The notes under the pieces are model-generated. The model did no database searches and had not been told where the DNA came from. It saw nothing but the letters and a program-made list of their open reading frames with translations. Positions 6,758 to 15,202 of a stretch of 64,000 nucleotides of DNA are shown in pieces. The DNA is from Epilithonimonas arachidiradicis. GTDB lineage: Bacteria; Bacteroidota; Bacteroidia; Flavobacteriales; Weeksellaceae. The DNA is taken from assembly GCF_003610695.1 (NCBI RefSeq), contig NZ_RAQH01000001.1, positions 310,001-374,000 of the forward strand, read 5' to 3'. Each line of letters begins with the position of its first letter. Position 1 is the stretch's first letter. Made by a program: the position numbers and the translations under genes.

Positions 6758-8749
6758 ATGGAATTCAAACTTCAATCAGAATATCAACCTACTGGAGACC
6801 AGCCTCAAGCGATTGAGAAACTGGTAGAAGGTATCAATATCGGTGAAAAATATCAGACTCTTCTTGGTGTTACCGGTTCCGGAAAAACATTTACCGTTGC
6901 CAATGTGGTACAGCAAGTTCAAAAACCGACTTTGGTTTTGGCGCACAACAAGACTCTCGCGGCTCAGCTTTTTATGGAATTCAAGGAGTTTTTTCCAGAA
7001 AATGCGGTTGAATATTTTGTTAGCTATTACGACTATTATCAGCCGGAAGCTTTCATTGCTTCAACCAATACTTATATCGAAAAAGATCTGAGCATCAATG
7101 AAGAAGTTGAAAAACTGAGGTTGTCTGCAACAGCAAGTCTGCTCTCCGGAAGAAGGGATGTTTTGATTGTAGCTTCTGTTTCCTGTATCTACGGTATCGG
7201 AAACCCGACAGAATTTCATAAATCATTAATCACCATCGAGAAAAATGAAAAATTATCCCGAACGAGATTGCTTCATCAATTAGTTAGTGCTTTATATTCC
7301 AGAGCTTTGAACGAATTCCAGAGAGGAACATTCCGTGTAAAAGGCGATGTGATAGATATTTATCCGGCTTATGCGGATACAGCGATTAGGATCCAGTTTT
7401 TTGGAGATGATGTAGAGAAAATCCAAAGTTTTGATCCTGTCTCAGGCAATGTGATTTCGAATTTCGATTTAATTAATATTTATCCGGCTAATCTTTTCGT
7501 AACGACACCTGAAACGATGCAAAGTGCCATCCGTCAGATCCAGGATGATTTGGTAAAACAGGTTGATTTTTTCCGGGAAATTGAAAAGCCTTTGGAAGCC
7601 AAACGATTGGAAGAACGTACAGAATTGGACCTTGAAATGATTCGGGAATTGGGCTATTGTTCCGGAATTGAGAATTATTCCAGATATATGGACGGGAGAA
7701 TTCCGGGTTCAAGACCTTTTTGCTTGTTGGATTATTTTCCGAAAGATTTCTTAATGGTGATTGATGAAAGTCACGTTACGGTTCCTCAGGTACACGCGAT
7801 GTACGGTGGTGATAGAAGCCGAAAAGAAGTTTTGGTAGAACACGGATTCCGTTTGCCGGCAGCAATGGATAATAGACCTTTGAAATTCAATGAGTTTGAG
7901 GATATGCAGAATCAGGTCATTTATGTTTCGGCAACACCTGCAGATTATGAATTGGAAAAATCCGGTGGAACTTATATTGAGCAAATTATCCGTCCTACAG
8001 GACTTTTGGATCCAATTATAGAAGTACGTCCCACAATGAATCAGATTGATGATTTGATTGAAGAAATCCATAAAAGAGTAGAGCTGGACGAAAGAGTTCT
8101 CGTTACGACATTAACCAAAAAAATGGCGGAAGAACTCACAAAATATTTTACAAAAGTTGGAATCCGAACACGATATATCCATTCTGATGTGGAGACTTTG
8201 GAGAGGATTCAAATTATGCAGGATTTGCGTTTAGGATTGTTTGATGTTTTGGTTGGGGTTAATCTTTTGAGAGAAGGCTTGGATTTGCCGGAAGTTTCTT
8301 TGGTTGCGATTCTAGATGCAGATAAAGAAGGGATGCTGCGTTCTCGTCGTTCAATGATTCAGACAGTTGGTAGAGCAGCTAGAAACCTGAATGGTAGAGC
8401 GATAATGTACGCCGATAAAATGACAAAATCTATGCAGGCTACGATTGATGAAACCAATTATCGCCGTGAAAAGCAGATGAAATATAACGAAGAGCACGGC
8501 AAAGTTCCTCAGGCATTGAACAAAAAAATCAGTGAAAACCTGGTGGGAAGAAGCAAGGATTTTCCAGACGAAAAATATACGCATAAAGAGATCCTCCAGG
8601 AAGTGGCCGAGACCAAAGCGAATTATGGCAGCGATGATATTGAGAAAATTGTGGCTCAGAAGCAAAAAGAAATGGAAGCCGCTGCAAAAAATCTGGATTT
8701 CATAAAAGCAGCTAAACTGCGAGATGAGATTGCAGCTTTAAAAGCGTAG
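6758..8749 (+). CDS. uvrB: excinuclease ABC subunit UvrB
   Basis: UvrB is the damage-verifying helicase-like subunit of nucleotide excision repair; it is loaded by UvrA and guides UvrC. The 663-residue protein is full length. It has Walker A GVTGSGKTFTV (about residues 37-47), the beta-hairpin region SYYDYYQPEAFI, the DESHVTVPQ motif, helicase motifs V/VI (GVNLLREGLDLPEVSLVAILDADKEG and QTVGRAARN) and the C-terminal UVR domain (QKQKEMEAAAKNLDFIKAAKLRDEI) that contacts UvrC. A TATTTTTG element (6746-6753) ends four bases before the ATG. The stop codon is one base from the end of the converging kinase-like gene. Confidence 0.98.
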   Translation: MEFKLQSEYQPTGDQPQAIEKLVEGINIGEKYQTLLGVTGSGKTFTVANVVQQVQKPTLVLAHNKTLAAQLFMEFKEFFPENAVEYFVSYYDYYQPEAFIASTNTYIEKDLSINEEVEKLRLSATASLLSGRRDVLIVASVSCIYGIGNPTEFHKSLITIEKNEKLSRTRLLHQLVSALYSRALNEFQRGTFRVKGDVIDIYPAYADTAIRIQFFGDDVEKIQSFDPVSGNVISNFDLINIYPANLFVTTPETMQSAIRQIQDDLVKQVDFFREIEKPLEAKRLEERTELDLEMIRELGYCSGIENYSRYMDGRIPGSRPFCLLDYFPKDFLMVIDESHVTVPQVHAMYGGDRSRKEVLVEHGFRLPAAMDNRPLKFNEFEDMQNQVIYVSATPADYELEKSGGTYIEQIIRPTGLLDPIIEVRPTMNQIDDLIEEIHKRVELDERVLVTTLTKKMAEELTKYFTKVGIRTRYIHSDVETLERIQIMQDLRLGLFDVLVGVNLLREGLDLPEVSLVAILDADKEGMLRSRRSMIQTVGRAARNLNGRAIMYADKMTKSMQATIDETNYRREKQMKYNEEHGKVPQALNKKISENLVGRSKDFPDEKYTHKEILQEVAETKANYGSDDIEKIVAQKQKEMEAAAKNLDFIKAAKLRDEIAALKA

Positions 8750-8750
8750 A

Positions 8751-9512
8751 TTATTTGGGAAGAAAATATTTGTAAAATTTCAGGATTTTTTTGATTTTAC
8801 GCTTTCTTACCATTTTTTCTGATGCTTCACTGATTTTCCGAAGACAATATTCTACTGGGATTCCTGATAATCTGGAATATTCTGCACTGATGATTTTCAT
8901 CGTTTCGGTATCATTTGTCAATCTTGCAAAATTCTGTAACCTTTTATCAGTCGGGAAATTTGTATGGAAATTCATTCTGTTGAGGTCGACCAGATAAAAG
9001 TTATAAGTATCGTTTTCTTTTTTAATCAAAAAGTTTCCCGATGCATTATCTATAAACTCGATTCCATTTTCGTGCAGATTGTAAATGAGCGAAGCATAAG
9101 CTTTAAAGATCGTTTCTCTATCAGTAAACTCAGGATTATGAAGCGCATCCGTCAATGGAAAACAATTTCCCAATTGTTCACTAACGTAATAGCTTGACGT
9201 CAATCCCCAAAAATCGTGATACTCGATGTAAGCAACGGGATTGGGCGTGTAAAAATGTTTGCTGAGCAAAATGCTGGCGTATTCAAAAGAACGTCTGGCT
9301 TTCGATTTCCGGTAGAATTTATAGACGTGCCTGTTGATGACATTGTGTTGTTTGAAGGATTTGAAGTTATACTGCTTACCATCAATCTCAAAAACCTTAA
9401 CCACATTCCTCGCGCCAGGACCAATAGGAACACCACTGTTTTTAAAGTTTTTTATAATAGACGAAACATCGTCCTTATATTGAGAAAAACCTTCTGAAAA
9501 TACCCAGTTCAT
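8751..9512 (-). CDS. lipopolysaccharide kinase (Kdo/WaaP-like) family protein
   Basis: A 253-residue protein with a protein-kinase-like fold of the WaaP/InaA type, which phosphorylates sugars of the LPS inner core. What can be seen: a basic region with a candidate ATP-binding Lys (YNFKSFKQHN, near residue 51), a catalytic-loop-like stretch LHENGIEFIDNASGNFLI (residues 146-163, with D155 and N160), and VDLNRM (residues 175-180) in place of the kinase DFG segment. The C-terminus is strongly basic (KMVRKRKIKKILKFYKYF), suited to the inner membrane face. It lies 21 bases downstream of a GT9 glycosyltransferase gene, consistent with an LPS core role. Exact substrate unknown. Confidence 0.75.
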   Translation of the reverse strand: MNWVFSEGFSQYKDDVSSIIKNFKNSGVPIGPGARNVVKVFEIDGKQYNFKSFKQHNVINRHVYKFYRKSKARRSFEYASILLSKHFYTPNPVAYIEYHDFWGLTSSYYVSEQLGNCFPLTDALHNPEFTDRETIFKAYASLIYNLHENGIEFIDNASGNFLIKKENDTYNFYLVDLNRMNFHTNFPTDKRLQNFARLTNDTETMKIISAEYSRLSGIPVEYCLRKISEASEKMVRKRKIKKILKFYKYFLPK

Positions 9513-9533
9513 TATCTTCTTGTTTTTAGGTTA

Positions 9534-10568
9534 TTAGTTTAAAGACGATTTGATCAGCTCTATTACTTTATCATTATCAACATTATTGGTATTAATGGAT
9601 AAACTTTTGTGATTATAAGGCTTATACATGGTTTCATTTGTCACAGAAAAAAGACCTATTGTCGGCGTTCCGGAAGCGCTTGCCAGATGCATCACACCGT
9701 TATCAGCCGCGATAAAAATGGCACAGTTTGCGATAAAACCACCCATCTCACGAACATCTTTGCTGTAAAAATTCGGAATATTAAAATTTAGTTTGGAGAT
9801 ATTTTCCACAGGCAAAAGCTCGATAATATTATAATCCGGAAATGCCGATTCCAATTTGTCGTAGAAAGCTGTCCACCAGGATTCCGAATAACATTTGTCA
9901 CCAGTAGCATTGGTAAAAAGACAGATGGTTTTCTTGTCATTTTTTACCAGATCGTGTAATTTTTTCTTTCCATCCTCTAGCTCTTCTTTGTCTAATCTTA
10001 AATCCAAAAAAGGCACCTGAGACCGATGATCTTCGAGACCAATCTGAGAGAGATAATTTCTGAGATTGTAAATTGTGTTTTTTGCAATATGGTTATAATC
10101 AGAATGTTGTATTTTAAGATCTTCTACATCCTCACCAAAGAATTTGTAATCTGCTTTTGCAAAGGATATGGATAATCTTCCCGAAGACGAACCTTGCGTA
10201 GCATTAATGGCCAAATCATATTTATTGGATTTCAGAGAAAACCAACCCTTTATGTATTGAAACAAATTACTGAAAGGCTTTTTTGGAAGCTGGAAAATCT
10301 TGTCAACACTTTTATAATTTTTGAAGATAATTGGTGTTATACCACCCTTCACAAACAAATCGATCTTAGCGTTGGGAAATGTTTTTTCAATCTCCTGAAC
10401 CAATGGTGTTAATAACAGAATATTTCCCAACCTGTGATTGGGGCGGGAAATAAGAACTCGTTTGACAACAAAATTTTGATTAAGTTTCCCCTCGGCATGA
10501 GACTTACCAATGTTTTTGGTAAGACTTTTCATAATAGACCTTCTTACAGCGTTTATTTTTTTCTTCAT
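9534..10568 (-). CDS. glycosyltransferase family 9 (heptosyltransferase-like)
   Basis: A 344-residue GT-B glycosyltransferase of the ADP-heptose:LPS heptosyltransferase family. The first strand is VLISRPNHRLGNILLLTPLVQEI (residues 38-60), which carries the GDxLL-like family motif as RLGNILL. The C-terminal nucleotide-sugar domain contains GGFIANCAIFIAADNGVMHLASASGTPTIGLF, with the D-G-x-x-H-L-A motif. About 35 basic residues precede the first strand. Whether the donor is ADP-heptose or another sugar cannot be told. It is upstream of the LPS-kinase-like gene and probably co-transcribed with it. Confidence 0.85.
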   Translation of the reverse strand: MKKKINAVRRSIMKSLTKNIGKSHAEGKLNQNFVVKRVLISRPNHRLGNILLLTPLVQEIEKTFPNAKIDLFVKGGITPIIFKNYKSVDKIFQLPKKPFSNLFQYIKGWFSLKSNKYDLAINATQGSSSGRLSISFAKADYKFFGEDVEDLKIQHSDYNHIAKNTIYNLRNYLSQIGLEDHRSQVPFLDLRLDKEELEDGKKKLHDLVKNDKKTICLFTNATGDKCYSESWWTAFYDKLESAFPDYNIIELLPVENISKLNFNIPNFYSKDVREMGGFIANCAIFIAADNGVMHLASASGTPTIGLFSVTNETMYKPYNHKSLSINTNNVDNDKVIELIKSSLN

Positions 10569-10600
10569 ATAACTTTATTATTGCAAATTTACCGAAAAAA

Positions 10601-10822
10601 TTAACGTCTGAGAGGTTTTAACAGATCCATCAATCCATTCAGCTTGATTTCGTAGATGGTAGCCAGCTGCATCCCGAGTTTTCCTTTTGGAAAACCACCA
10701 TTTCTCAGAAACCATTCCAGGTAAGAAATTGGCAAATCGGCTAAAATTGTGTTTTTATATTTTCCAAAAGGCATTTTCACTTCGCAGATTTCCTTCAGGA
10801 TTTGAGGATTGATTCCTTCCAT
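10601..10822 (-). CDS. DUF3820 family small protein
   Basis: A 73-residue protein whose core MPFGKYKNTILADLPISYLEWFLRNGGFPKGKLG matches the DUF3820 pattern (M-x-F-G-K-x-K-G/N, L-P-x-x-Y-L-x-W). Members are annotated as putative quorum-sensing-regulated factors, but no activity is established. It begins one base after the stop codon of the AI-2E transporter gene, so it is translated from the same transcript. Confidence 0.8.
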   Translation of the reverse strand: MEGINPQILKEICEVKMPFGKYKNTILADLPISYLEWFLRNGGFPKGKLGMQLATIYEIKLNGLMDLLKPLRR

Positions 10823-10823
10823 T

Positions 10824-11915
10824 TCAAATTATAAGATCTGTTTTATTTTCAAGTTCATCATCTTCTGCAGGCAGCTGTAAAGGCGGCGGTGCATCTTCTT
10901 CAGAAAACTCATCCCGGTAAACCTGGATTAGTAATACCGTAATCGACATCAGAATCGGGCCGAAAATCAATCCCATAAATCCGAAAATGTTCATACCCAT
11001 AATAATCCCGAAAACCGTGATTAATGGATGGATATCCTCCAGTCTCTTCAGTAATGTGAATCTCAAAAGATTATCCGTTAAGCCCACGACGACCAACCCA
11101 TAAATTAATATCCCAACACCTGGCCCGGTTTGTCCTTCGGCAATCATAAAAATCCCAACAGGAAGATAGACGATTGCCGCACCAACAACTGGTAACATAG
11201 ATGCCAAAGCTGTTAATGCAAATAAAAGCATTGGACTTGGCGCTCCGAAAATATAATAACCAATCAAAGCAACTACACCTTGTCCTAAAGCCACAACCGG
11301 AATGCCGATGGCGTTTGCCATAACCAATTTAACAAACTTATCGCCCAACATTTGTGTATTAGCTCTTTTGAAAGGCATTGCTCTTGCTGCCATTCTTTCG
11401 AACAATCTGGCTTTTACAAACATAAAATACAGCACAAAATACATCGAGATGATAACTGTAAAAGTATTAACCGTCGTACTCAGAGCTTTGGTAGAAAAGG
11501 TTCCTGCAAAATTGGTGACTTTAGCAATATTTTCCTTACTCAAAATGTCGAATCCAACTTTCTGAAAGATAAACTGATGAATTTTTTCCAGGAAAATATT
11601 GAACTTCTGCATATAAACCTGTGCATTTCCCAATTTGGAAACCAGCTGGTCAACAGTAAAATAGACCGGTAAAATCAATATAATTAATGAAGCCAGCATC
11701 AAAACAGTTGCTGATAGCCAAGGCTTCCAGTTTTTCTCTTCAATGAGGTAGAAGTTATACTTTCTGCAAATAATGTAAAGCGTAACTGCTCCTAAAAACG
11801 AGGGAATAAATAATGCCAAATTCCAGCAAATCAACCCAACAAAAACACATATAAGAAGAATTAATGCGACCTGTTTGATAACAACAGAATCTATTGGTTT
11901 ACCGGAATCTGACAT
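10824..11915 (-). CDS. AI-2E family transporter (TqsA/PerM-like permease)
   Basis: A 363-residue polytopic membrane protein of the AI-2E transporter (UPF0118) family. Paired N-terminal membrane helices lie at residues 12-47, further helices around 60-85, and several C-terminal helices from about residue 145 to 330, including the conserved LPVVGAAIVYLPVGIFMI and VFGIIMGMNIFGFMGLIFGPILM. An acidic C-terminal tail (EEDAPPPLQLPAEDDELEN) is cytoplasmic. Family members export autoinducer-2 or act in Na+/H+ exchange; the substrate here is not evident. It is followed immediately by the DUF3820 gene and preceded by two membrane-protein genes on the same strand. Confidence 0.85.
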   Translation of the reverse strand: MSDSGKPIDSVVIKQVALILLICVFVGLICWNLALFIPSFLGAVTLYIICRKYNFYLIEEKNWKPWLSATVLMLASLIILILPVYFTVDQLVSKLGNAQVYMQKFNIFLEKIHQFIFQKVGFDILSKENIAKVTNFAGTFSTKALSTTVNTFTVIISMYFVLYFMFVKARLFERMAARAMPFKRANTQMLGDKFVKLVMANAIGIPVVALGQGVVALIGYYIFGAPSPMLLFALTALASMLPVVGAAIVYLPVGIFMIAEGQTGPGVGILIYGLVVVGLTDNLLRFTLLKRLEDIHPLITVFGIIMGMNIFGFMGLIFGPILMSITVLLIQVYRDEFSEEDAPPPLQLPAEDDELENKTDLII

Positions 11916-11934
11916 AGTTTATTTTTGAATTTAT

Positions 11935-12666
11935 TTATTGTTCTATTTGTCTAGGCGCACCAAAGTATGCACAGTAAGTAGAATACATCGCAATGTAGGC
12001 AAACGGAATGGTAAGATAAACTCCCACACAGCAAAGTACAATCCCTGCAATACTGATAAGCGCAGCCAAAATTGCAGTAAATAAAATCGTGCCATAGTTT
12101 TCCTGAACAATATTGAAGGATTTCTTCAGTGCATCAAAAGCGCTAGCCTTTTCAAAAATCAAAATAGGATAACCCAAAAAGAAGAAAGGCATCACAAAAA
12201 GTGCTGGTAAAAGACACATTAATAACAAAATTGTTAATGCAATTTGAGTAATCAAAGCGTAGATTACGATATTAATAAAATTCTGCTTGTAGGCAAAAAA
12301 GATATCAGAAACAGTTATGGGCTGTTTAAAATTAGACTTGTTAGCGACATAGATTAGACTTACAAAAATTGGCGTAAGAAGAAGCGTAACCAGAAAATTG
12401 GCGCCACTGTAAGCCGCAAACCCGGGTGCAGCAATGATATCTTGATAATTGACATTACCGCCAGACTCCCTTATCTGCTCTACCAAAAGCTGAGAATTGA
12501 ATCCTGTTAACATTTGCACCAGGAAGCCTAATAAAAAATAAATTACGACCGCCAAAAAGCAGTACAAAAAAGTGTTCTTAAAGATTTCCAAAGCGTGAGA
12601 GATGATTGCTCCCGCCTCTCTGTTCGGAGATGTCGCCTGCGAATCGAATTCATTAAAATTTTCCAT
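11935..12666 (-). CDS. hypothetical multi-pass membrane protein (related to the upstream gene)
   Basis: A 243-residue membrane protein with about five or six hydrophobic segments. The N-terminal 20 residues are polar; hydrophobic stretches fall near residues 30-52, 85-107, 135-170 and 188-225. A motif shared with the neighbour at 12737-13453 is the arrangement DIFFAYKQNF (there DLFAGFQGHY), a hydrophobic pair, then FDALKKSFNIVQENY (there FQAFRISVQAFQKNF). This order resembles DUF975-like or glycerophosphodiester-phosphodiesterase-type membrane domains. I do not recognise a function. Confidence 0.7.
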   Translation of the reverse strand: MENFNEFDSQATSPNREAGAIISHALEIFKNTFLYCFLAVVIYFLLGFLVQMLTGFNSQLLVEQIRESGGNVNYQDIIAAPGFAAYSGANFLVTLLLTPIFVSLIYVANKSNFKQPITVSDIFFAYKQNFINIVIYALITQIALTILLLMCLLPALFVMPFFFLGYPILIFEKASAFDALKKSFNIVQENYGTILFTAILAALISIAGIVLCCVGVYLTIPFAYIAMYSTYCAYFGAPRQIEQ

Positions 12667-12736
12667 TGAGTTTATTTTTGTAGTTGATACTCAAATCTAC
12701 ACAAAAATTTTTTGAAATGGATGAACTCAGGAAAAA

Positions 12737-13453
12737 TTATTCCTGAAAATCAGCAATCAAGTGTTTGTAAAGAACATAAATCCCGGCATTCCAAAACGGA
12801 AACGTCACGAAGATTCCGAAAAAGAAAATGATAAGCCCACAATAAGAAACGAGTATAGAAACGAGACATGCCAGCAAAATCACAATAAAATTTTTCTGAA
12901 AAGCCTGAACACTAATTCTGAAAGCCTGGAAAAAATTGTAATTCTTATAAAAGACCAAAGCCGGAACAAACAACATCATTCCCATCCAGACAAGGCTCAA
13001 TGGCGGAATAATCAAGATGTAGCTGTTAAGAATATTCCAGAAAAGTGAGTAAATCAGAAATAAAAAGAAATAATGACCCTGGAATCCCGCAAACAGATCT
13101 GACATCGCCACAGCTTCACCGATATCCAGTTTCCTGTAGATTTTGAGAAAGCCTATATTCAAAGGGAAAATCACAGACTTGATGATGAGAACAGCCATTG
13201 TAAAATACATCGCGTTTTCGGTTTTCATCAGTTCCTCGTACTTTTTTATAAAAGCTGGAAAATCAGAATACATCAGCTGTGAGAACTGATTCACTTGTTC
13301 AAAAAGCCCGTAGTATCGGAACGCATAAGCACCGGCAAACATAATCACAGAAAAATAGATCACCGTAAATAACAGCTGGAACGGCAAAGTTCTCATCCAA
13401 TATTGATAGGCTTCTGTCAGTATTTTTCCAATTTCCGGTTTTTGCGTCGTCAT
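12737..13453 (-). CDS. hypothetical multi-pass membrane protein
   Basis: A 238-residue membrane protein with hydrophobic segments near residues 22-45, 100-120, 142-175 and 195-228. It shares order and local motifs with the gene at 11935-12666 and looks like an old tandem duplicate, although direct identity is low. No catalytic residues can be recognised. It is the first gene of a leftward run (two membrane proteins, AI-2E transporter, DUF3820) that may form one transcript. Confidence 0.7.
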   Translation of the reverse strand: MTTQKPEIGKILTEAYQYWMRTLPFQLLFTVIYFSVIMFAGAYAFRYYGLFEQVNQFSQLMYSDFPAFIKKYEELMKTENAMYFTMAVLIIKSVIFPLNIGFLKIYRKLDIGEAVAMSDLFAGFQGHYFFLFLIYSLFWNILNSYILIIPPLSLVWMGMMLFVPALVFYKNYNFFQAFRISVQAFQKNFIVILLACLVSILVSYCGLIIFFFGIFVTFPFWNAGIYVLYKHLIADFQE

Positions 13454-13549
13454 TCCTCAAACTTTTTGCAAAAATAAGGATTGGAATTGATAAACCATAT
13501 TTTAAGTCTTTTATCTTTTCTCTATCATCTTTTCCCTTATTTTTGTTTT

Positions 13550-14521
13550 ATGTTTCAGAATCCGCAGTTTCAAAAGATGGACGAATTATCAGAGAGAAAA
13601 GAACCCTTCTTTTTTCTGATTAATTTTTTGATGAATGAGGTCAGAATCTTTACAAAAATCGAAATTGAAAATAAGGCTTTGTTAATTGATTTTCCGAATC
13701 TTACAAACGTCAATTATCAACACTCGACAATTTCGGATTTTGAGTGGAAATCGTTTCCGGAAATATTAGAAGATTATAAAAAAGGATTTGAATTCGTTCA
13801 GGAAAACCTCAGAAAAGGAAATTCATATCTGACCAACTACACCACCAAAACGGAAATCGAAACCAATCTTAGCATAGACGATATTTTTAAATTTTCAAAA
13901 GCAAAATACAAAGTTCTTGTTCCTGATGAATTTGTGTTTTTTTCGCCGGAAACATTTGTAGAAATTGTTGACAACAAGATTTTTACACATCCGATGAAGG
14001 GAACAATCGATGCAGAAATCGAAGATGCAGAAAATATTCTGAAAAATGACCCAAAAGAAAAAGCAGAACATTACACGGTTGTCGATTTGTTGAGAAATGA
14101 TTTGAGCATGGTTGCGGACAATGTTCAGGTTAAAGAATTTCAAAGAATCGATTATATCCAAACGAAGCAGAAAAATCTCTTGGCAATGAGTTCCGAAATC
14201 GAAGGCTTAATCAAACCAGAATATCGGAATAAAATTGGAACAATTCTTCAAAAGTTATTGCCCGCAGGTTCTATTCTTGGTGCACCAAAACCTAAAACCT
14301 TGGAAATTATTTTGGAAGCCGAACAATATGAAAGAGGATTTTATACAGGAATTGCGGGTTATTTTGACGGAAAAAATCTGGATTCCTGCGTAATGATACG
14401 TTTTATTGAAAAAGAGAACGAGAAACTGTTTTTCAAAAGCGGAGGTGGAATTACCCATCAAAGTGACCTTTTCAGCGAATATGAAGAAATGAAAAACAAA
14501 ATCTATGTCCCGATTTATTGA
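13550..14521 (+). CDS. pabB: aminodeoxychorismate synthase component I (PabB-type)
   Basis: A chorismate-utilising enzyme that makes 4-amino-4-deoxychorismate for folate synthesis. It is a compact form of about 323 residues covering essentially the C-terminal chorismate-binding domain. The motif HPMKGTIDA carries the Lys found in aminodeoxychorismate synthases, where anthranilate synthases have Ala. Other family blocks are DLLRNDLSMVA, PAGSILGAPKPKTLEII and RGFYTGIAGYFDGKNLDSCVMIR. I place the start at ATG 13550; the frame is open back to a TTG at 13481, but that adds an untypical hydrophobic extension. ATG 13577 is an alternative. Its 3' end overlaps pabC by 17 bases. No pabA-type glutaminase gene is adjacent. 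Confidence 0.88.
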   Translation: MFQNPQFQKMDELSERKEPFFFLINFLMNEVRIFTKIEIENKALLIDFPNLTNVNYQHSTISDFEWKSFPEILEDYKKGFEFVQENLRKGNSYLTNYTTKTEIETNLSIDDIFKFSKAKYKVLVPDEFVFFSPETFVEIVDNKIFTHPMKGTIDAEIEDAENILKNDPKEKAEHYTVVDLLRNDLSMVADNVQVKEFQRIDYIQTKQKNLLAMSSEIEGLIKPEYRNKIGTILQKLLPAGSILGAPKPKTLEIILEAEQYERGFYTGIAGYFDGKNLDSCVMIRFIEKENEKLFFKSGGGITHQSDLFSEYEEMKNKIYVPIY

Positions 14522-15131
14522 AAGTATCAAAGTTGAAGACCAGAATATTTTCCTGAAAGAACTTCATCAGAAAAGGATGAACGACACTTTTTCGAATTTC
14601 GGAAAAGTATGCAAAATTGATATTTACAGTTTATTCCTCAATCTGGAACACCATGAAGACGGGCTTTACAAATTCCGAATCGAATATGATCTGGAAAACA
14701 ATTTCAAAACACAGATTATTCCTCATGCGATTTCAGAATTAGATGATTTTGAATTGGTTATTGATAATGAAATCAATTACAGCTTTAAGTCTGCAGACAG
14801 AACTCAGTTACAAAAACTGAAAGATAAAAGTCACGCAGATGAAGTCATTATTGTGAAAAATAACCAGATTACAGACACTTCGTATTCCAATCTTTTGTTC
14901 CTTAAAGATAAAACTTGGTTCACACCGAAAAGTTATCTTCTGAATGGCGTGATGAGACAAAATCTTTTACAATTAAAAGAAATCAAAGAAACAGAAATCA
15001 CACTAGATAATATCAAAGATTTCACGCATTTTCAGTTGATCAATGCATTGAATGACTTCGATGATATGTTTATTTATCCGATTGAAAAAATCATTAATCT
15101 TCCGAAAGAAGAATCTGATTTGGAATTTTAA
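14505..15131 (+). CDS. pabC: class IV aminotransferase, probable aminodeoxychorismate lyase (PabC)
   Basis: A 208-residue PLP enzyme of the class IV aminotransferase fold; next to pabB its likely job is to release pyruvate from aminodeoxychorismate and give p-aminobenzoate. The PLP-binding Lys is probably in YSFKSADR (about residue 94), and the block DEVIIVKNNQITDTSYSNLLFLKDKTWFTPK...GVMRQ is the conserved family C-terminal region (E/D-T-S-x-x-N-L). It overlaps pabB by 17 bases, which points to translational coupling. Confidence 0.88.
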   Translation: MSRFIESIKVEDQNIFLKELHQKRMNDTFSNFGKVCKIDIYSLFLNLEHHEDGLYKFRIEYDLENNFKTQIIPHAISELDDFELVIDNEINYSFKSADRTQLQKLKDKSHADEVIIVKNNQITDTSYSNLLFLKDKTWFTPKSYLLNGVMRQNLLQLKEIKETEITLDNIKDFTHFQLINALNDFDDMFIYPIEKIINLPKEESDLEF

Positions 15132-15137
15132 ACTTAG

Positions 15138-15196
15138 AATCTCGCTGATTTTGCTGATCTTCTAAAATCTGCGTAATCCGCTAAATCTACGAGAGA
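15138..15196. repeat. imperfect palindromic intergenic element (family B, copy 1)
   Basis: Between the converging pabC and menD genes lies an imperfect inverted repeat. The left arm has TCTCGCTGATTTTGCTGAT and the right arm, read on the other strand, TCTCGTAGATTTAGCGGAT. The GATTTTGC-type words are similar to other intergenic palindromes in this window. It may also end transcription of both genes. Confidence 0.5.
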
Positions 15197-15202
15197 AATA
15201 AT

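Noticed and set aside
8751-13453. A capsule or O-antigen cluster
   Set aside because: Only a LPS-kinase-like protein and one GT9 enzyme are present; no flippase, polymerase or nucleotide-sugar genes accompany them.
13481-13549. N-terminal extension of pabB from a TTG
   Set aside because: It would add a hydrophobic leader to a cytoplasmic enzyme and extend the gene upstream of its TAnnTTTG box.
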